From an uncultured Synechococcaceae cyanobacterium (lineage in GTDB: Bacteria; Cyanobacteriota; Cyanobacteriia; PCC-6307; Cyanobiaceae), in contig CACGPQ010000010.1 in the NCBI GenBank assembly GCA_902574955.1, forward strand, positions 1 through 42,200: DNA of 42,200 nt, in the 5' to 3' direction. Positions 9,693 through 23,062 of this stretch are shown here, piece by piece. The position numbers were made by a program, and so were the translations under genes. How positions within the stretch are numbered: position 1 is the stretch's first letter; each line of letters starts with the position of its first letter. Under the pieces are notes generated by a model. That model was given only the letters and a program-made list of their open reading frames with translations, was not told the DNA's origin and made no database searches.

Positions 9693-10733
9693 ATGTTTGG
9701 GTTAATAGGCCACTCAACCAGTTTTGAAGATGCAAAAAGAAAAGCTTCGATGCTAGGCTTTGATCATATTGCTGATGGCGACCTGGATGTTTGGTGTACT
9801 GCTCCTCCTCAGCTTGTTGAAAATGTAGAAGTTAAGAGTGCAACTGGAATATCTATTGAAGGTTCTTATATAGATTCGTGCTTTGTTCCTGAAATGCTTT
9901 CTAGGTTTAAAACCGCTAGAAGAAAAGTACTAAATGCTATGGAACTAGCTCAGAAAAAAGGGATTAATATTACCGCTTTAGGAGGATTTACTTCTATTAT
10001 TTTTGAGAATTTTAATCTTCTTCAGCATAAACAAATTAGAAATACTTCATTAGAGTGGGAAAGGTTTACTACTGGCAATACTCATACCGCCTGGGTTATT
10101 TGTAAGCAACTAGAAATAAATGCTCCTCGCATTGGGATAGACCTTAAAAAAGCAACTGTGGCTGTAATTGGTGCTACAGGTGATATTGGTAGCGCTGTTT
10201 GTAGGTGGCTTATTAATAAAACTGGGATTTCAGAACTTCTTATGGTAGCAAGACAACAAGAACCTCTAGCACTTTTACAAAAAGAATTAGATGGGGGCAC
10301 TATAACAAGTTTGGATGAGGCATTGCCTCAGGCGGATATTGTTGTGTGGGTTGCAAGTATGCCTAAAACAATTGAAATTGACACTGACAACTTAAAAAAA
10401 CCATGTTTAATGATTGATGGTGGATACCCCAAAAATCTTGATGAGAAATTTCAGGGTGAAAATATTTATGTTTTAAAAGGAGGTATAGTAAAGTTTTTCA
10501 ATGATATTGGTTGGAATATGATGGAACTTGCGGAAATGCAAAACCCTCAGCGGGAGATGTTTGCTTGCTTTGCAGAAGCTATGATTTTAGAATTTGAAAA
10601 GTGTCATACAAACTTTAGTTGGGGAAGAAATAACATTTCTCTCGAAAAGATGGAATTTATTGGAGAAGCTTCTTTAAAGCATGGTTTTTCTGCTATTGGA
10701 CTTGATAAGCAGCCTAAAGTATTAACTGTCTAA
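9693..10733 (+). CDS. long-chain acyl-ACP reductase
   Basis: [35 protein letters not shown] and Rossmann [18 protein letters not shown]. Confidence 0.95.
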   Translation: MFGLIGHSTSFEDAKRKASMLGFDHIADGDLDVWCTAPPQLVENVEVKSATGISIEGSYIDSCFVPEMLSRFKTARRKVLNAMELAQKKGINITALGGFTSIIFENFNLLQHKQIRNTSLEWERFTTGNTHTAWVICKQLEINAPRIGIDLKKATVAVIGATGDIGSAVCRWLINKTGISELLMVARQQEPLALLQKELDGGTITSLDEALPQADIVVWVASMPKTIEIDTDNLKKPCLMIDGGYPKNLDEKFQGENIYVLKGGIVKFFNDIGWNMMELAEMQNPQREMFACFAEAMILEFEKCHTNFSWGRNNISLEKMEFIGEASLKHGFSAIGLDKQPKVLTV

Positions 10734-10736
10734 ATC

Positions 10737-11744
10737 ATGGCTAAACGTTACCTTCTTGATTTTGAAAAACCTCTTGTTGAACTTGAGAAGCAGATAGAGC
10801 AAATTAAAGAATTAGCTCGAGATTCAGAGGTAGATGTTAGTCAACAGCTTCTACAGCTTGAAACCTTAGCTGCTAGAAGAAGAGAAGAAATATTTAAATC
10901 TCTCACCCCTGCTCAAAAGATTCAGGTAGCTAGACATCCTCAAAGACCAAGTACTTTGGACTTTGTTCAAATGTTTTGTGATGACTGGATCGAATTACAT
11001 GGAGACAGAAATGGTGGCGATGATATGGCATTAATTGGGGGGATAGGTTCGATAAATAATAGACCAGTGTTGATGTTAGGGCATCAAAAAGGAAGGGATA
11101 CAAAAGAAAATGTAGTAAGAAACTTTGGGATGGCAAAACCAGGAGGTTACAGAAAAGCTCTTAGATTAATGCAGCATGCAAATAGATTCTCTTTGCCAAT
11201 TCTTACATTTATTGATACTCCTGGAGCTTATGCTGGTTTAAAAGCTGAAGAACAAGGTCAAGGTGAAGCAATTGCAAGAAACCTTCGAGAGATGTTTGGA
11301 TTGAAAGTGCCTATTGTGGCTACTGTCATTGGAGAAGGAGGTTCAGGAGGTGCACTTGGAATAGGTGTTGCTGATAGGTTACTAATGTTTGAACATAGTG
11401 TTTACACAGTTGCTAGTCCGGAAGCATGTGCATCAATTTTGTGGAGAGATGCTGCGAAGGCACCAGAAGCCGCATCAGCACTTAAAATTACAGGTAAAGA
11501 TTTACTTAAATTAGGTATTATAGATGAGGTTTTACCAGAACCTTCTGGTGGGAATAATTGGGCTCCTTTAGATGCTGGTAATACACTAAAAGAGGCTATT
11601 GAGAAACACCTTAATGATTTAATGCAAATGTCTGAAGACGAATTAATTGAGGAAAGATACAAAAAATTTAGGGTTTTAGGTAAATTTATCGAAGCAAATA
11701 ATATTGAAGAGATTTATAGTGAAATCCCCCAAAAAACTGAATAA
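10737..11744 (+). CDS. accA: acetyl-CoA carboxylase carboxyltransferase subunit alpha
   Basis: [52 protein letters not shown]. Confidence 0.97.
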   Translation: MAKRYLLDFEKPLVELEKQIEQIKELARDSEVDVSQQLLQLETLAARRREEIFKSLTPAQKIQVARHPQRPSTLDFVQMFCDDWIELHGDRNGGDDMALIGGIGSINNRPVLMLGHQKGRDTKENVVRNFGMAKPGGYRKALRLMQHANRFSLPILTFIDTPGAYAGLKAEEQGQGEAIARNLREMFGLKVPIVATVIGEGGSGGALGIGVADRLLMFEHSVYTVASPEACASILWRDAAKAPEAASALKITGKDLLKLGIIDEVLPEPSGGNNWAPLDAGNTLKEAIEKHLNDLMQMSEDELIEERYKKFRVLGKFIEANNIEEIYSEIPQKTE

Positions 11745-12453
11745 ATTGAAACTAGCTTTTATAACTGGTGCTACGAAAGGTATTGGTAGATCTACCGCAA
11801 TTACTTTTGCAAATGCTGGCTGGGATTTAATTTTACTCTCCAGGAATATGGATTTAATGGAGAAACTAAAGAGCGAATTGTTGGCTACTAAATCAAAAAT
11901 TAACCTAGTAGAATGTGATTTATCAAATCCTATAGAAATAGAGCATTGTGTTAAAGAAGCAATTGAGAAGTATGGGTGCCCTTCAGTATTGATAAATAAT
12001 GCCGGTTGCGCATTTAATGGCCCTTTAGTTGAAATGGGTTTAAGTCAATGGGAACAAATTATTCAAATAAACCTTACAAGTGTTTTTCAAATTTGCAGTT
12101 CAATAATTCCTCAAATGAGAAAAAATGGAGGTTTAGTCATAAATGTTAGTAGTCATGCCTCTTATAATGCATTCCCCCAATGGGGAGCATATTGTATTTC
12201 AAAATCTGCACTAGCTATGTTTACTAAATGCTTGAGGGAGGAGGAGAGATCTAATTCAATAAGAGCGTGCACAATAACTCTGGGTTCAGTAAATACCCCT
12301 CTTTGGGACTCCGAATCAATCAATTCTGATTTTGATAGAACTTCAATGCTCTCTTCAAGCGAAGTATCAGAAACTATTCTCTACATGGCTCAAAAACCTA
12401 AATCACAATTGATAGAAGACTTGATCTTGATGCCTTCTGGAGGCGCATTTTAA
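11719..12453 (+). CDS. short-chain dehydrogenase/reductase (ORF opens at TTG 11704; GTG at 11719 also in frame); overlaps accA end
   Basis: [35 protein letters not shown]. Confidence 0.88.
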   Translation: MKSPKKLNKLKLAFITGATKGIGRSTAITFANAGWDLILLSRNMDLMEKLKSELLATKSKINLVECDLSNPIEIEHCVKEAIEKYGCPSVLINNAGCAFNGPLVEMGLSQWEQIIQINLTSVFQICSSIIPQMRKNGGLVINVSSHASYNAFPQWGAYCISKSALAMFTKCLREEERSNSIRACTITLGSVNTPLWDSESINSDFDRTSMLSSSEVSETILYMAQKPKSQLIEDLILMPSGGAF

Positions 12454-12606
12454 ACATTCTGTTTATCGGCCAAATTAAAAACCAGTGATTTTTTTTAGTG
12501 CTATTTGAACCCGATTGAACAAGAGAATGTGATATAGTATATGAGCAATTAAGCTTTTGGAAGATACAGTTAATTAAGTTGCATACAATTTTCTGTTTAG
12601 AATTTT

Positions 12607-13347
12607 ATGACCTCTACATTACCCAACGATAATATTAGAAACTTTGACGACCAAATTACTAACAAACTAATTTCTGAAATTATAAGAGACAGAATTAATA
12701 ATTCTGGGACAAGATTTAGCGCTAATGATAATATTTCTGATTTTATAAATCCTGGTGAATTAGAGATTTTAGAAAAAGAAGTAGCCTCAAGAGTTAAAGA
12801 CTTACTAAAGTCTCTTGTGATAGATGTTGAAAATGATCATAATACTCAAGAAACTGCTGAAAGAGTTTCAAAAATGTATCTAAATGAAGTTTTTAAAGGC
12901 AGATATCATGAACAACCTAAAGTTACAAGTTTCCCTAATGACAAGAATCTTGATGAAATTTATACAGTTGGTCCAATTTCGGTCAGATCTGCTTGTTCAC
13001 ATCACTTAGTGCCAATTCTAGGAGAGTGTTGGATAGGTATTAAACCTGGAAGTAAAGTCATAGGACTTTCAAAATTTGCGAGAGTTGCTGATTGGGTTTT
13101 TTCAAGACCTCATATTCAGGAAGAAGCTGTAATGATCCTTGCAGATGAAATTGAAAAACTTTGTGAACCTAAAGGTTTAGGCATTATTGTAAAGGCCCAA
13201 CATTATTGTATGAAGTGGAGGGGAGTCAAAGAACCAAATACAAGTATGATTAATTCTGTGGTTAGAGGCGATTTTAGACACGATTTAAGTTTAAAACAAG
13301 AATTTTTTGAGCTTGTTAAACAGCAGTCTGCTACTAATAATTACTAA
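12607..13347 (+). CDS. folE: GTP cyclohydrolase I
   Basis: VGPISVRSACSHHLVPILGECWIGIKPGSKVIGLSKFARV. Confidence 0.95.
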   Translation: MTSTLPNDNIRNFDDQITNKLISEIIRDRINNSGTRFSANDNISDFINPGELEILEKEVASRVKDLLKSLVIDVENDHNTQETAERVSKMYLNEVFKGRYHEQPKVTSFPNDKNLDEIYTVGPISVRSACSHHLVPILGECWIGIKPGSKVIGLSKFARVADWVFSRPHIQEEAVMILADEIEKLCEPKGLGIIVKAQHYCMKWRGVKEPNTSMINSVVRGDFRHDLSLKQEFFELVKQQSATNNY

Positions 13348-14000
13348 TTTCTTTTTAAGAACTTAAAAAGATCTTCTGTTTTTTTAATATCTTTTAAACC
13401 TGGAGATATTTCAATACTACTTGAAATATCTAATCCATCTGGGTTGAAGTCAGTGAGGATTTCATCAATCCAATCAATTGATATTCCACCTGCCAACCAC
13501 CATGGTTTGCTAAATTGCAAATTCTTTAAATAAATAGAATTTATTTTTTCCCCTGAACCTCCATATGTATCTTTATTCCAAGAATCAAGTAGTATCGCAT
13601 CTACAAAATCCTCAAAAGGTTTTATTTTATCTATGTCCTTTTCCGTTTTTATTCTGAAAGCCTTCCATAGGCCAATATTGGGAATTTTTTCCCTTATTTC
13701 TTTGCAATAATCAATATCTTCATCTCCATGTAATTGAATAATAGTTTCACTTGGTTTTCCTAAGAAATTTTGAATAATTAAGTCTATTGGACAATTTTGT
13801 ACAACCGATACCCTCTCGATTTTTGGATACAAACATTCTAAGGTTGTAAAAATATTTTTCTTAATTTCAGCTGATATATATCTTGGTGACTGTTCCACGG
13901 AAATAATGCCGATAGCATGCGCTCCTAATTTTGCGACTTGAAGAGCTTGTTCTTCCGACGTAAGGCCACAAATTTTAATTAAAGTATTACTCTTGGGCAT
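13344..14000 (-). CDS. trpF: phosphoribosylanthranilate isomerase
   Basis: IKICGLTSEEQALQVAKLGAHAIGII, IIQLHGDE, GLDISSSIEISPGLKD. Confidence 0.93.
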   Translation of the reverse strand: MPKSNTLIKICGLTSEEQALQVAKLGAHAIGIISVEQSPRYISAEIKKNIFTTLECLYPKIERVSVVQNCPIDLIIQNFLGKPSETIIQLHGDEDIDYCKEIREKIPNIGLWKAFRIKTEKDIDKIKPFEDFVDAILLDSWNKDTYGGSGEKINSIYLKNLQFSKPWWLAGGISIDWIDEILTDFNPDGLDISSSIEISPGLKDIKKTEDLFKFLKRN

Positions 14001-14055
14001 ATATTTAGCCTTTATGTAAAATTAATATTATTGCTAAATATAGCGGAGATTATTT

Positions 14056-15279
14056 TTGAGAAGTTGGCAAATTTTTAAAATATGGGGAATTCCCTTTAAA
14101 GTTCATCCTTATTGGTTTGCTATTCTCTTTTTATTCTCATGGAGTATAAGTAATCAGGTTAATTTAACTTCAGGTGATATTTATAATTTTAAAGAATCTT
14201 GGATTATAGGATTTTTAACTTCTTTTTTCTTATTGTCTTCAATTATTTTTCATGAGGTTTTTCATACGTTTGTTTCACTTAATCAGGGTGTAAAAATAAA
14301 AAAAATTACTTTTTATTTTCTAGGAGCAATTTTACAAATAGATAAGTATTGTCAAACTGCTTTAGGTAATATAAAAATTGCAATTGTCAGACCTCTTTTA
14401 TGTTTCGCTACAGCATCTATCCTAATTTTAATTAGTAATAACAGTGCATCTCAAGAACAAATAGCAGTTAATGTAATTTCTAGAGTAGGTATATTTAATT
14501 TATTCTTAGGTTTCTTAAATTTGATTCCAATTGGTTCTTTAGATGGGGGGAATTTATTAAAAAGTATTATTTGGCATTTCTCAGGGAGTAAAAATAAAGG
14601 AAGAAATATCCTCAATAAAGTCAATTTATTATTATCTTTTTTTGTTTTATTTTTTGGGATAGTTTGTTTATTTAGATTTAACTTTTATTTTGGTTTTATT
14701 CTTTCTTTTTTAGGCTTGTTTGGAGTTAATTCTTCAAAATCTGAAAGTCAATTTTTTAAAATTGAAAACATACTTAAATTTAGTAAAGTTTCTGAGATCA
14801 AATTAAAGCCTTTGAGGAAAATCGAATACGATTCAAATTTCTCTAAATTTAATACGTTAATAAAAAATAAAAAAGATCCATCGGATAAATATTTTTTTGT
14901 TACGAATAATGGTAGATGGACAGGTTTTGTTGATGAGAGTATTTTAAAAAATGTTTCCTTAAAAAAATGGGAATGGAACTTTGTTGGAGATTATAAGAAA
15001 CCAATCGATAGTTTTGAAAGTGTATCTTATAACGATAAATTATGGAGAACTATAGAAAGACTTGAAGAAACAAATGAAGGTTTTTTATTGGTTCTCAATG
15101 CTGCAGATATTCCTTTGGGGATAATTGATAGGTCAAAAATTGGAAACTTTGTATTGAATAAATTAGGTTTTAATTTGCCTTCAGAGATAGTTAACAAATT
15201 AAACTTTAAAAATCATTATCCCTTAGGAATTGAATTGCCAAGAATAATTAACTCAATGAAGCAGAAAGGAGATCTTTAA
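14056..15279 (+). CDS. M50/site-2-protease-like membrane metalloprotease (TTG start)
   Basis: HEVFHTFVSL (HExxH) and NLIPIGSLDGGNLL zinc-ligand motif in a hydrophobic protein. Confidence 0.88.
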   Translation: MRSWQIFKIWGIPFKVHPYWFAILFLFSWSISNQVNLTSGDIYNFKESWIIGFLTSFFLLSSIIFHEVFHTFVSLNQGVKIKKITFYFLGAILQIDKYCQTALGNIKIAIVRPLLCFATASILILISNNSASQEQIAVNVISRVGIFNLFLGFLNLIPIGSLDGGNLLKSIIWHFSGSKNKGRNILNKVNLLLSFFVLFFGIVCLFRFNFYFGFILSFLGLFGVNSSKSESQFFKIENILKFSKVSEIKLKPLRKIEYDSNFSKFNTLIKNKKDPSDKYFFVTNNGRWTGFVDESILKNVSLKKWEWNFVGDYKKPIDSFESVSYNDKLWRTIERLEETNEGFLLVLNAADIPLGIIDRSKIGNFVLNKLGFNLPSEIVNKLNFKNHYPLGIELPRIINSMKQKGDL

Positions 15280-15300
15280 TAATTCTTGGCATAAAATTTT

Positions 15301-16029
15301 CTATTTTTGATTACCTATGGCTATATTTTTGAAATTTATATTTGATTTATTATTTTGGAATGAATTACTCAAATGTTGAACTATTTCATCATTTGTTAGT
15401 TTTAAATTTACTTTTGGTGGAGCTTCTTCTTTAAATAATTTGAACCACAAATCTCTTGGAGGATTTGTTTGAATCTCTCCATGTTGAAGGAATGCACCTT
15501 TTTTACGAAATTGTGCACTACCTATCCTCTTATACCCATCTTGATCAACTAAATCAGAAATTAATGAAGTCCCAAAACAATTTGTTTTAATGCTTGATGT
15601 TTGTAAATTACCATATTGTAAGTTTAGACCTAATTCTTTAAAACTTTTAATTAACCAATTATTAACCATTTCATAACTTAAGAATTTATAGTAAGTTTTT
15701 TTAAATGTTAATGCATATGTTATGCCTCCTGAATGCAGAACAGCTCCCCCTCCAGAGGGACGTCTAACAATATTAATTACCCCATTTGATAATAAATTTT
15801 CCCAGTGAGGAGGAATTTCCTTTTGGTGATAGCCAATTGAAAGCCAATCCCCAGTCCAATAGTAGAACCTCAATGTGAGAATTATTTCAGGATTTGAAAT
15901 TGTCTGATCTAAAGAATTTAAATCTAAAGCCATTTGATCAAATCCAGGTAAATTATTTGTCGAAAAAATTAAAGCCTGATTTTCTATACCCAAAATAAAC
16001 TTTGTAGTTTTATTTATGATAATTTTCAA
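15301..16029 (-). CDS. lipoate-protein ligase A family protein
   Basis: VRRPSGGGAVLHSGGITYAL motif. Confidence 0.85.
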   Translation of the reverse strand: MKIIINKTTKFILGIENQALIFSTNNLPGFDQMALDLNSLDQTISNPEIILTLRFYYWTGDWLSIGYHQKEIPPHWENLLSNGVINIVRRPSGGGAVLHSGGITYALTFKKTYYKFLSYEMVNNWLIKSFKELGLNLQYGNLQTSSIKTNCFGTSLISDLVDQDGYKRIGSAQFRKKGAFLQHGEIQTNPPRDLWFKLFKEEAPPKVNLKLTNDEIVQHLSNSFQNNKSNINFKNIAIGNQK

Positions 16030-16129
16030 TAAATTTTTTCTTTCAATTTGTTAATTACGTAACATCATTTTGTAATAGTGTTTCAAATCTACTCTTTTCG
16101 GTGGAGAATATAGAAAATAATTTTTTACC

Positions 16130-16234
16130 ATGGAGCCTACTCAAACAATAAATCTTATTGCATTAAGCCTCATAGTTGTTATGCATGCAGGAGTTTTAGC
16201 ATTAAGACTAGGAATTAGTTTAGGAAGGAACTAA
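16130..16234 (+). CDS. psaM: photosystem I reaction centre subunit XII, 34 aa (absent from ORF track)
   Basis: ATG 16130 to TAA 16234: [34 protein letters not shown], a PsaM sequence. Confidence 0.9.
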   Translation: MEPTQTINLIALSLIVVMHAGVLALRLGISLGRN

Positions 16235-16319
16235 AGTCTATTAGATAATCTAAAATTTATAAGGTAATAATATAGGTATAACTGAATTAATTTTTCAGTA
16301 AAAATATCTAGTACTTAAT

Positions 16320-16667
16320 TTGTCAAAATCTTTTTATAAAAATAGTATTTTTCAAAAAAAATATACAGGCTTTGAATCTATAAAAAGACAACAGAAACAG
16401 GATAATTTTGTATCATTGATTTTTTTAATTATAAAAATTAGCTTTTCACTTTTAGCAATAATAAGCCTCATTAAACTTGGCTATAGTTCCAAATTAAGGT
16501 TGACCAGACTAAGGGAGATTGAAGACTCATTTTTATACGAAAAATATAGATTTAATGATTTAACAAGTAAGTTTGATGATTTATTCTCTTCTGATGGTGA
16601 GCAAAGATTTATGAAGGATCAAGATCAAATAATTTCTAGGGACATTATCAGAGTAATATGGCGTTGA
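16320..16667 (+). CDS. hypothetical single-pass membrane protein (TTG start)
   Basis: Basic N-terminus, one hydrophobic segment (FVSLIFLIIKISFSLLAIISLIKLGY), then a charged helical segment. Confidence 0.6.
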   Translation: MSKSFYKNSIFQKKYTGFESIKRQQKQDNFVSLIFLIIKISFSLLAIISLIKLGYSSKLRLTRLREIEDSFLYEKYRFNDLTSKFDDLFSSDGEQRFMKDQDQIISRDIIRVIWR

Positions 16668-16721
16668 TTAGGATGACCTTGAATCATTCTACTTTTCATT
16701 TTACTATTAACTTTTTTGCTA

Positions 16722-17726
16722 GTGAGTAAGAACATTAAGGGTTTAGTCCTAATAACAGGAACAACTTCAGGAGTTGGATTAAATACTCTAAAACCTCTAT
16801 TAAGATTTGGGTGGGAGGTTTTAGCTGTTAATCGATCAAATAAAAGAGCTATAAAAATTGCTGAGGAATTTTTGACAAAAGAGGAAGTTGAAAATGTTCA
16901 CTTTATAGAAATAGATCTTTCTAACTTGGATGATGTGAGAAAAGGTTGCGATGAAATATTAGAAAGATTTAAAAAGCCAATAAATTCTCTTATTTGTAAT
17001 GCAGCAGTTTATAAACCGAGACTAAAGAGACCTGAAAGGTCTCCTCAGGGATTTGAAAACTCTATGGCAGTAAATCATTTTGGGCATTTTCTTATGATAA
17101 ACCTTCTTATGGAAAATATTTTATCTTCTGAAAGAGAAATTGTTTTAAATGGTAAATCAACTTTATTCAAGCCAAGAATTACAGTATTAGGTACTGTTAC
17201 GGCTAATTATTCAGAACTTGGCGGAAGGATCCCCATTCCTGCCCCAGCTGATTTGGGAGATTTATCTGGATTCAAAAATGGTTTTTTATCTCCAATAAGT
17301 ATGGCGAATGGAAAGACATTCAAACCTGGTAAGGCTTATAAGGATAGTAAACTTTGCAATATGGTAACCGTTCAGGAATTATCAAAAAGATATCCTGAAG
17401 AGAAGATTATCGTAAATTCTTTATATCCTGGATGTGTTGCTGATACAAAACTTTTTAGAGATACACCTTGGTTATTTAGATTCCTTTTCCCTATATTTCA
17501 AAAATTCATAACAAAAGGATATGTGTCACAACGATTGGCAGGAGAGAGGGTTGCTCAAGTGGCAACTTATAAAGAATTTGCCAAAGCATCAGTACATTGG
17601 AGCTGGGGAAATCGTCAAAAAACTGGCAGAAAAGCTTTTTCTCAAAAGTTGTCAAAAAGAATAATTGATACGAAGACCTCTCAACAAACATATGATTTAA
17701 CATGCCAATTGGTTGGATTAGATTAA
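16722..17726 (+). CDS. por: light-dependent protochlorophyllide oxidoreductase (ORF opens at TTG 16716; GTG 16722 in frame)
   Basis: LVLITGTTSGVGLNTLKPLL, NAAVYKPR, YKDSKLCNMVTVQELSKRY; next to chlL. Confidence 0.93.
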   Translation: MSKNIKGLVLITGTTSGVGLNTLKPLLRFGWEVLAVNRSNKRAIKIAEEFLTKEEVENVHFIEIDLSNLDDVRKGCDEILERFKKPINSLICNAAVYKPRLKRPERSPQGFENSMAVNHFGHFLMINLLMENILSSEREIVLNGKSTLFKPRITVLGTVTANYSELGGRIPIPAPADLGDLSGFKNGFLSPISMANGKTFKPGKAYKDSKLCNMVTVQELSKRYPEEKIIVNSLYPGCVADTKLFRDTPWLFRFLFPIFQKFITKGYVSQRLAGERVAQVATYKEFAKASVHWSWGNRQKTGRKAFSQKLSKRIIDTKTSQQTYDLTCQLVGLD

Positions 17727-17732
17727 TTTAGA

Positions 17733-18620
<888 letters not shown>

Positions 18621-18759
18621 TTAAATCTTAAAAACACATTATTATTTATATTCTTGCAGCGTAAATACACATGAAATATGTTTCTAAACAAATATGTATT
18701 CAATTGTATTAAAAGCGGGAAATATGTTCTTATAACTACATTTTTAGAATTTAATCTAT

Positions 18760-18789
18760 TAAGTTATGAGTGAAAATACTCATGACTTA
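18760..18789. repeat. inverted repeat in the chlB-chlL intercistronic gap
   Basis: TAAGTTATGAGT gaaaat ACTCATGACTTA: 12-position stem, one T/G position, 6-nt loop. Confidence 0.6.
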
Positions 18790-18811
18790 ATTAAGGTTAA
18801 TTAGTAAAAAA

Positions 18812-20383
18812 TTAACTAAAATATGCTTTGGCATCGTAAAGAGTTTCATCGCTTATTTCCGGAATTCCTCTCAAGATTGCATATTTTTCGGTATTTGTTT
18901 TAACTTTACCTCTTACAAAAAATGGAACTTTTGTTAATTCAGCTCTACCTGATTCAGTCCAAATAATGCCCTCTTTAGGATTATTTTCTTTTTTTTCGTC
19001 AGAATTTAAAATATCCTTTGTGTTTGTCGCTGTATGTCCTAAATGGCTTTGATGACCGTCGACAAACTCAAAGTCATGTTTAAACATATCTATAAGATGC
19101 TCTTCTAATCCCATCATTAAGGGATGTACCCAATCATCAAAAATCACATTTGCTCCTTCCCATCCCATTTGTGGGCTATACCTTGCAGGAACATCTTGAA
19201 CATGCATTGGTGTACTTATTACTGAACATGGTATACCAAGTCTCTTGGCACTATGCCTCTCCATTTGAGTCCCTAAAACTAGTTCAGGTGCAGCTTTTTT
19301 CATTGCATCTTCTACTTCTAAATAATTATTAGTAATTAAAGCTTCTACATTTAGTTCTTTTGCTGTTGCTCTTACTTGTCTTGCCATTTCCCTACTGTAT
19401 GTCCCAAGACCAACTACTTCAAAACCCAATTCTTCCTTAGCAATTTTGGCTGCTGCAATTGCATGTGTTCCATCACCAAAAATAAAAACTCTTTTGCCAG
19501 TAAGATAATTTGAGTCAACTGATTTTGAGTACCAAGGAAGTTTTGATTTATTTTCTAATTCTTTTTTATTCGTCAAAGGAAGATCTAATTTCTTATGAAC
19601 TTCATTTATAAATTCAATTGTATTTTTTATTCCAATTGGAATAGTGTTTGTATATTCCATTCCAAAGTTCCGTTTAAGCCATTCGCATGATGCTTCCGCA
19701 ATTTCTGGATAAAGACAAATATTTATTTCAGCATCAATTAGTCTTTCAATATCGTCTGGACTAGCGCCTAATGGAGCAACTACGTTTGTATCTATTCCTT
19801 GCTCTGAAAGTATGCGTTGGATTTCGATTACATCATCTCTGCATCTAAATCCTAGTAATGAAGGGCCAAGTATATTAACTTTTGGTCTCCTACCTAATTC
19901 CTTCCACCTTAGAGGACTTATTTTTTCTGAAGGACTTACTTTTTCTTTTAAAAGGGTTCTTGTTAGTTGATAAAAGGTTTCTGAGGCCCCCCAATTTTCT
20001 TTCTTGCTATAAGCAGGTAATTCAAGATTAACAATCGGCATATTAAACCCCATTCCTTTTGCAAGTGCTCCAGGTTGGTCTTGGATAAGTTCTGCTGTAC
20101 AACTTTCTCCGACTAAAAGAGTTTTGGGTTTGAATCGTTCAACTGCTTCCTTAATATTTTTTTTCACTAATTCAGCTGTATCGCCTCCAAGGTCTCTAGC
20201 CTGAAAAGTTGTATAAGTTACTGGAGGCCTTTGCCCCCTCCTCTCGATCATTGTAAAGAGAAGATCAGCATATGTATCTCCTTGAGGGGCATGAAGCACA
20301 TAATGAATGTCTTTCATTGACGAGGCAATTCTCATAGCACCAACATGTGGTGGTCCTTCATACGTCCAAAGAGTTAATTCCAT
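18812..20383 (-). CDS. chlB: light-independent protochlorophyllide reductase subunit B
   Basis: [49 protein letters not shown]. Confidence 0.97.
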   Translation of the reverse strand: MELTLWTYEGPPHVGAMRIASSMKDIHYVLHAPQGDTYADLLFTMIERRGQRPPVTYTTFQARDLGGDTAELVKKNIKEAVERFKPKTLLVGESCTAELIQDQPGALAKGMGFNMPIVNLELPAYSKKENWGASETFYQLTRTLLKEKVSPSEKISPLRWKELGRRPKVNILGPSLLGFRCRDDVIEIQRILSEQGIDTNVVAPLGASPDDIERLIDAEINICLYPEIAEASCEWLKRNFGMEYTNTIPIGIKNTIEFINEVHKKLDLPLTNKKELENKSKLPWYSKSVDSNYLTGKRVFIFGDGTHAIAAAKIAKEELGFEVVGLGTYSREMARQVRATAKELNVEALITNNYLEVEDAMKKAAPELVLGTQMERHSAKRLGIPCSVISTPMHVQDVPARYSPQMGWEGANVIFDDWVHPLMMGLEEHLIDMFKHDFEFVDGHQSHLGHTATNTKDILNSDEKKENNPKEGIIWTESGRAELTKVPFFVRGKVKTNTEKYAILRGIPEISDETLYDAKAYFS

Positions 20384-20388
20384 AGTTT

Positions 20389-21654
<1,266 letters not shown>

Positions 21655-21802
21655 TCAAGAGCTTATATTTCAAGCTTGCATAAACTTTTTAATTTAAGAA
21701 AGTAATTAATAAGTTCTCTTACAAAACGAACACATTTAAAAAACTTATATGAATGTTTAAATACTTAAATCGGAATTATGAAAAAAACTTTTGGGGATTA
21801 TT

Positions 21803-22171
21803 TTAATTTCTGTAGAAGGAATTTCCTTGACTTGTTTTTGAAAGCTTCCACACATTTCTAGCTATTTTCGTTGCTAATAATCCTGCTCTTTCCAACTTAG
21901 ATTTCCCGGGCTTTGCCCCAATTAAAGCTGTCACTTCTGAAGTGGTTAAAGGTGCTCCAGTATTTATAGCTAATTGCGTTAACTCCAATCTATCTCTGAG
22001 GTTTTTAAGATTTACTTTTTCAATTTTATCTTCTTCTAACCAACTAAAAGATGGGTCTTTCTGAGATAGTTTTTGCATCAAGCTTAGGCTAACTAATCCA
22101 AGAGTTTGATCAGGAGTTAATTCTTTTTCAGTACCAGAAACATTTGGTTCTTTTTTTTGAGAAGTTCCCAT
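21803..22171 (-). CDS. conserved hypothetical protein; C-terminal region looks helix-turn-helix-like
   Basis: 122 aa [41 protein letters not shown]; divergent to csoS1D. Confidence 0.65.
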   Translation of the reverse strand: MGTSQKKEPNVSGTEKELTPDQTLGLVSLSLMQKLSQKDPSFSWLEEDKIEKVNLKNLRDRLELTQLAINTGAPLTTSEVTALIGAKPGKSKLERAGLLATKIARNVWKLSKTSQGNSFYRN

Positions 22172-22268
22172 AAAAATGCATATCTTTTACTTGAAGTTAT
22201 CGTTTTGTGGTGAGCATGCAAGTAAATTTAATAGAAAAAATGAACCATTATCCGTTATAGTCGCCTCA

Positions 22269-23039
22269 ATGGAACCAACTTCTAGCTTAAACAGAGGGGA
22301 ACGAAAAAAAGGGAGTTCTCTAGTCACAGGGTCTGAGGTGCAATCTCAGGCCAGTGGTGCTAGCTGTTTTATTACTACTGATTCAGAAAAGTCCTTGGTA
22401 TCCAGACAAGCTAGTCAAGTTGAGCAAATTGAGTTAAGAACATATGTTTTTTTAGATTCTCTGCAACCTCAATTAGCCGCATATATGGGAACTGTTAGTA
22501 GAGGTTTTTTACCTATTCCTGGTGATTCATGTCTTTGGATGGAAGTCTCACCAGGGATGGCTGTTCATAGAGTTACTGACATTGCACTAAAAGCAAGTAA
22601 TGTAAGACTTGGTCAGATGATTGTTGAAAGAGCATTTGGATCTCTTGCTCTTTACCATAAAGATCAAAGCACGGTTTTACATTCTGGAGATGTTGTTCTA
22701 GATGCTATTGGGAGTGAAGTTAGAAAAAGAACAAAACCTGCTACGAGTTGGACTGAAGTTATTCGAGCAATTACTCCAGATCATGCAGTTTTAATAAATA
22801 GACAAAACAGAAGTGGATCAATGATTCAATCTGGAATGAGCATGTTTATATTAGAAACTGAACCAGCTGGTTATGTTTTAAAAGCAGCTAATGAAGCTGA
22901 AAAGGCATCTAATATAACTGTTGTTGATGTTAAAGCAGTTGGAGCTTTTGGTAGATTAACTCTCGCCGGGAAAGAAGGAGATGTAGAAGAGGCAGCAGCT
23001 GCTGCTATAAGAGCAATTGAAGAAATTTCAAATTATTGA
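22269..23039 (+). CDS. csoS1D: tandem BMC-domain carboxysome shell protein CsoS1D (256 aa from ATG 22269; the earlier in-track start at 22176 is less likely)
   Basis: [15 protein letters not shown]..., two BMC halves ([80 protein letters not shown]). Confidence 0.92.
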   Translation: MEPTSSLNRGERKKGSSLVTGSEVQSQASGASCFITTDSEKSLVSRQASQVEQIELRTYVFLDSLQPQLAAYMGTVSRGFLPIPGDSCLWMEVSPGMAVHRVTDIALKASNVRLGQMIVERAFGSLALYHKDQSTVLHSGDVVLDAIGSEVRKRTKPATSWTEVIRAITPDHAVLINRQNRSGSMIQSGMSMFILETEPAGYVLKAANEAEKASNITVVDVKAVGAFGRLTLAGKEGDVEEAAAAAIRAIEEISNY

Positions 23040-23062
23040 GAAATTTTTATTTAAAACTTTTT

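Noticed and set aside
11402-11662. 86-aa ORF antisense to accA
   Set aside because: Shadow ORF inside a conserved enzyme gene.
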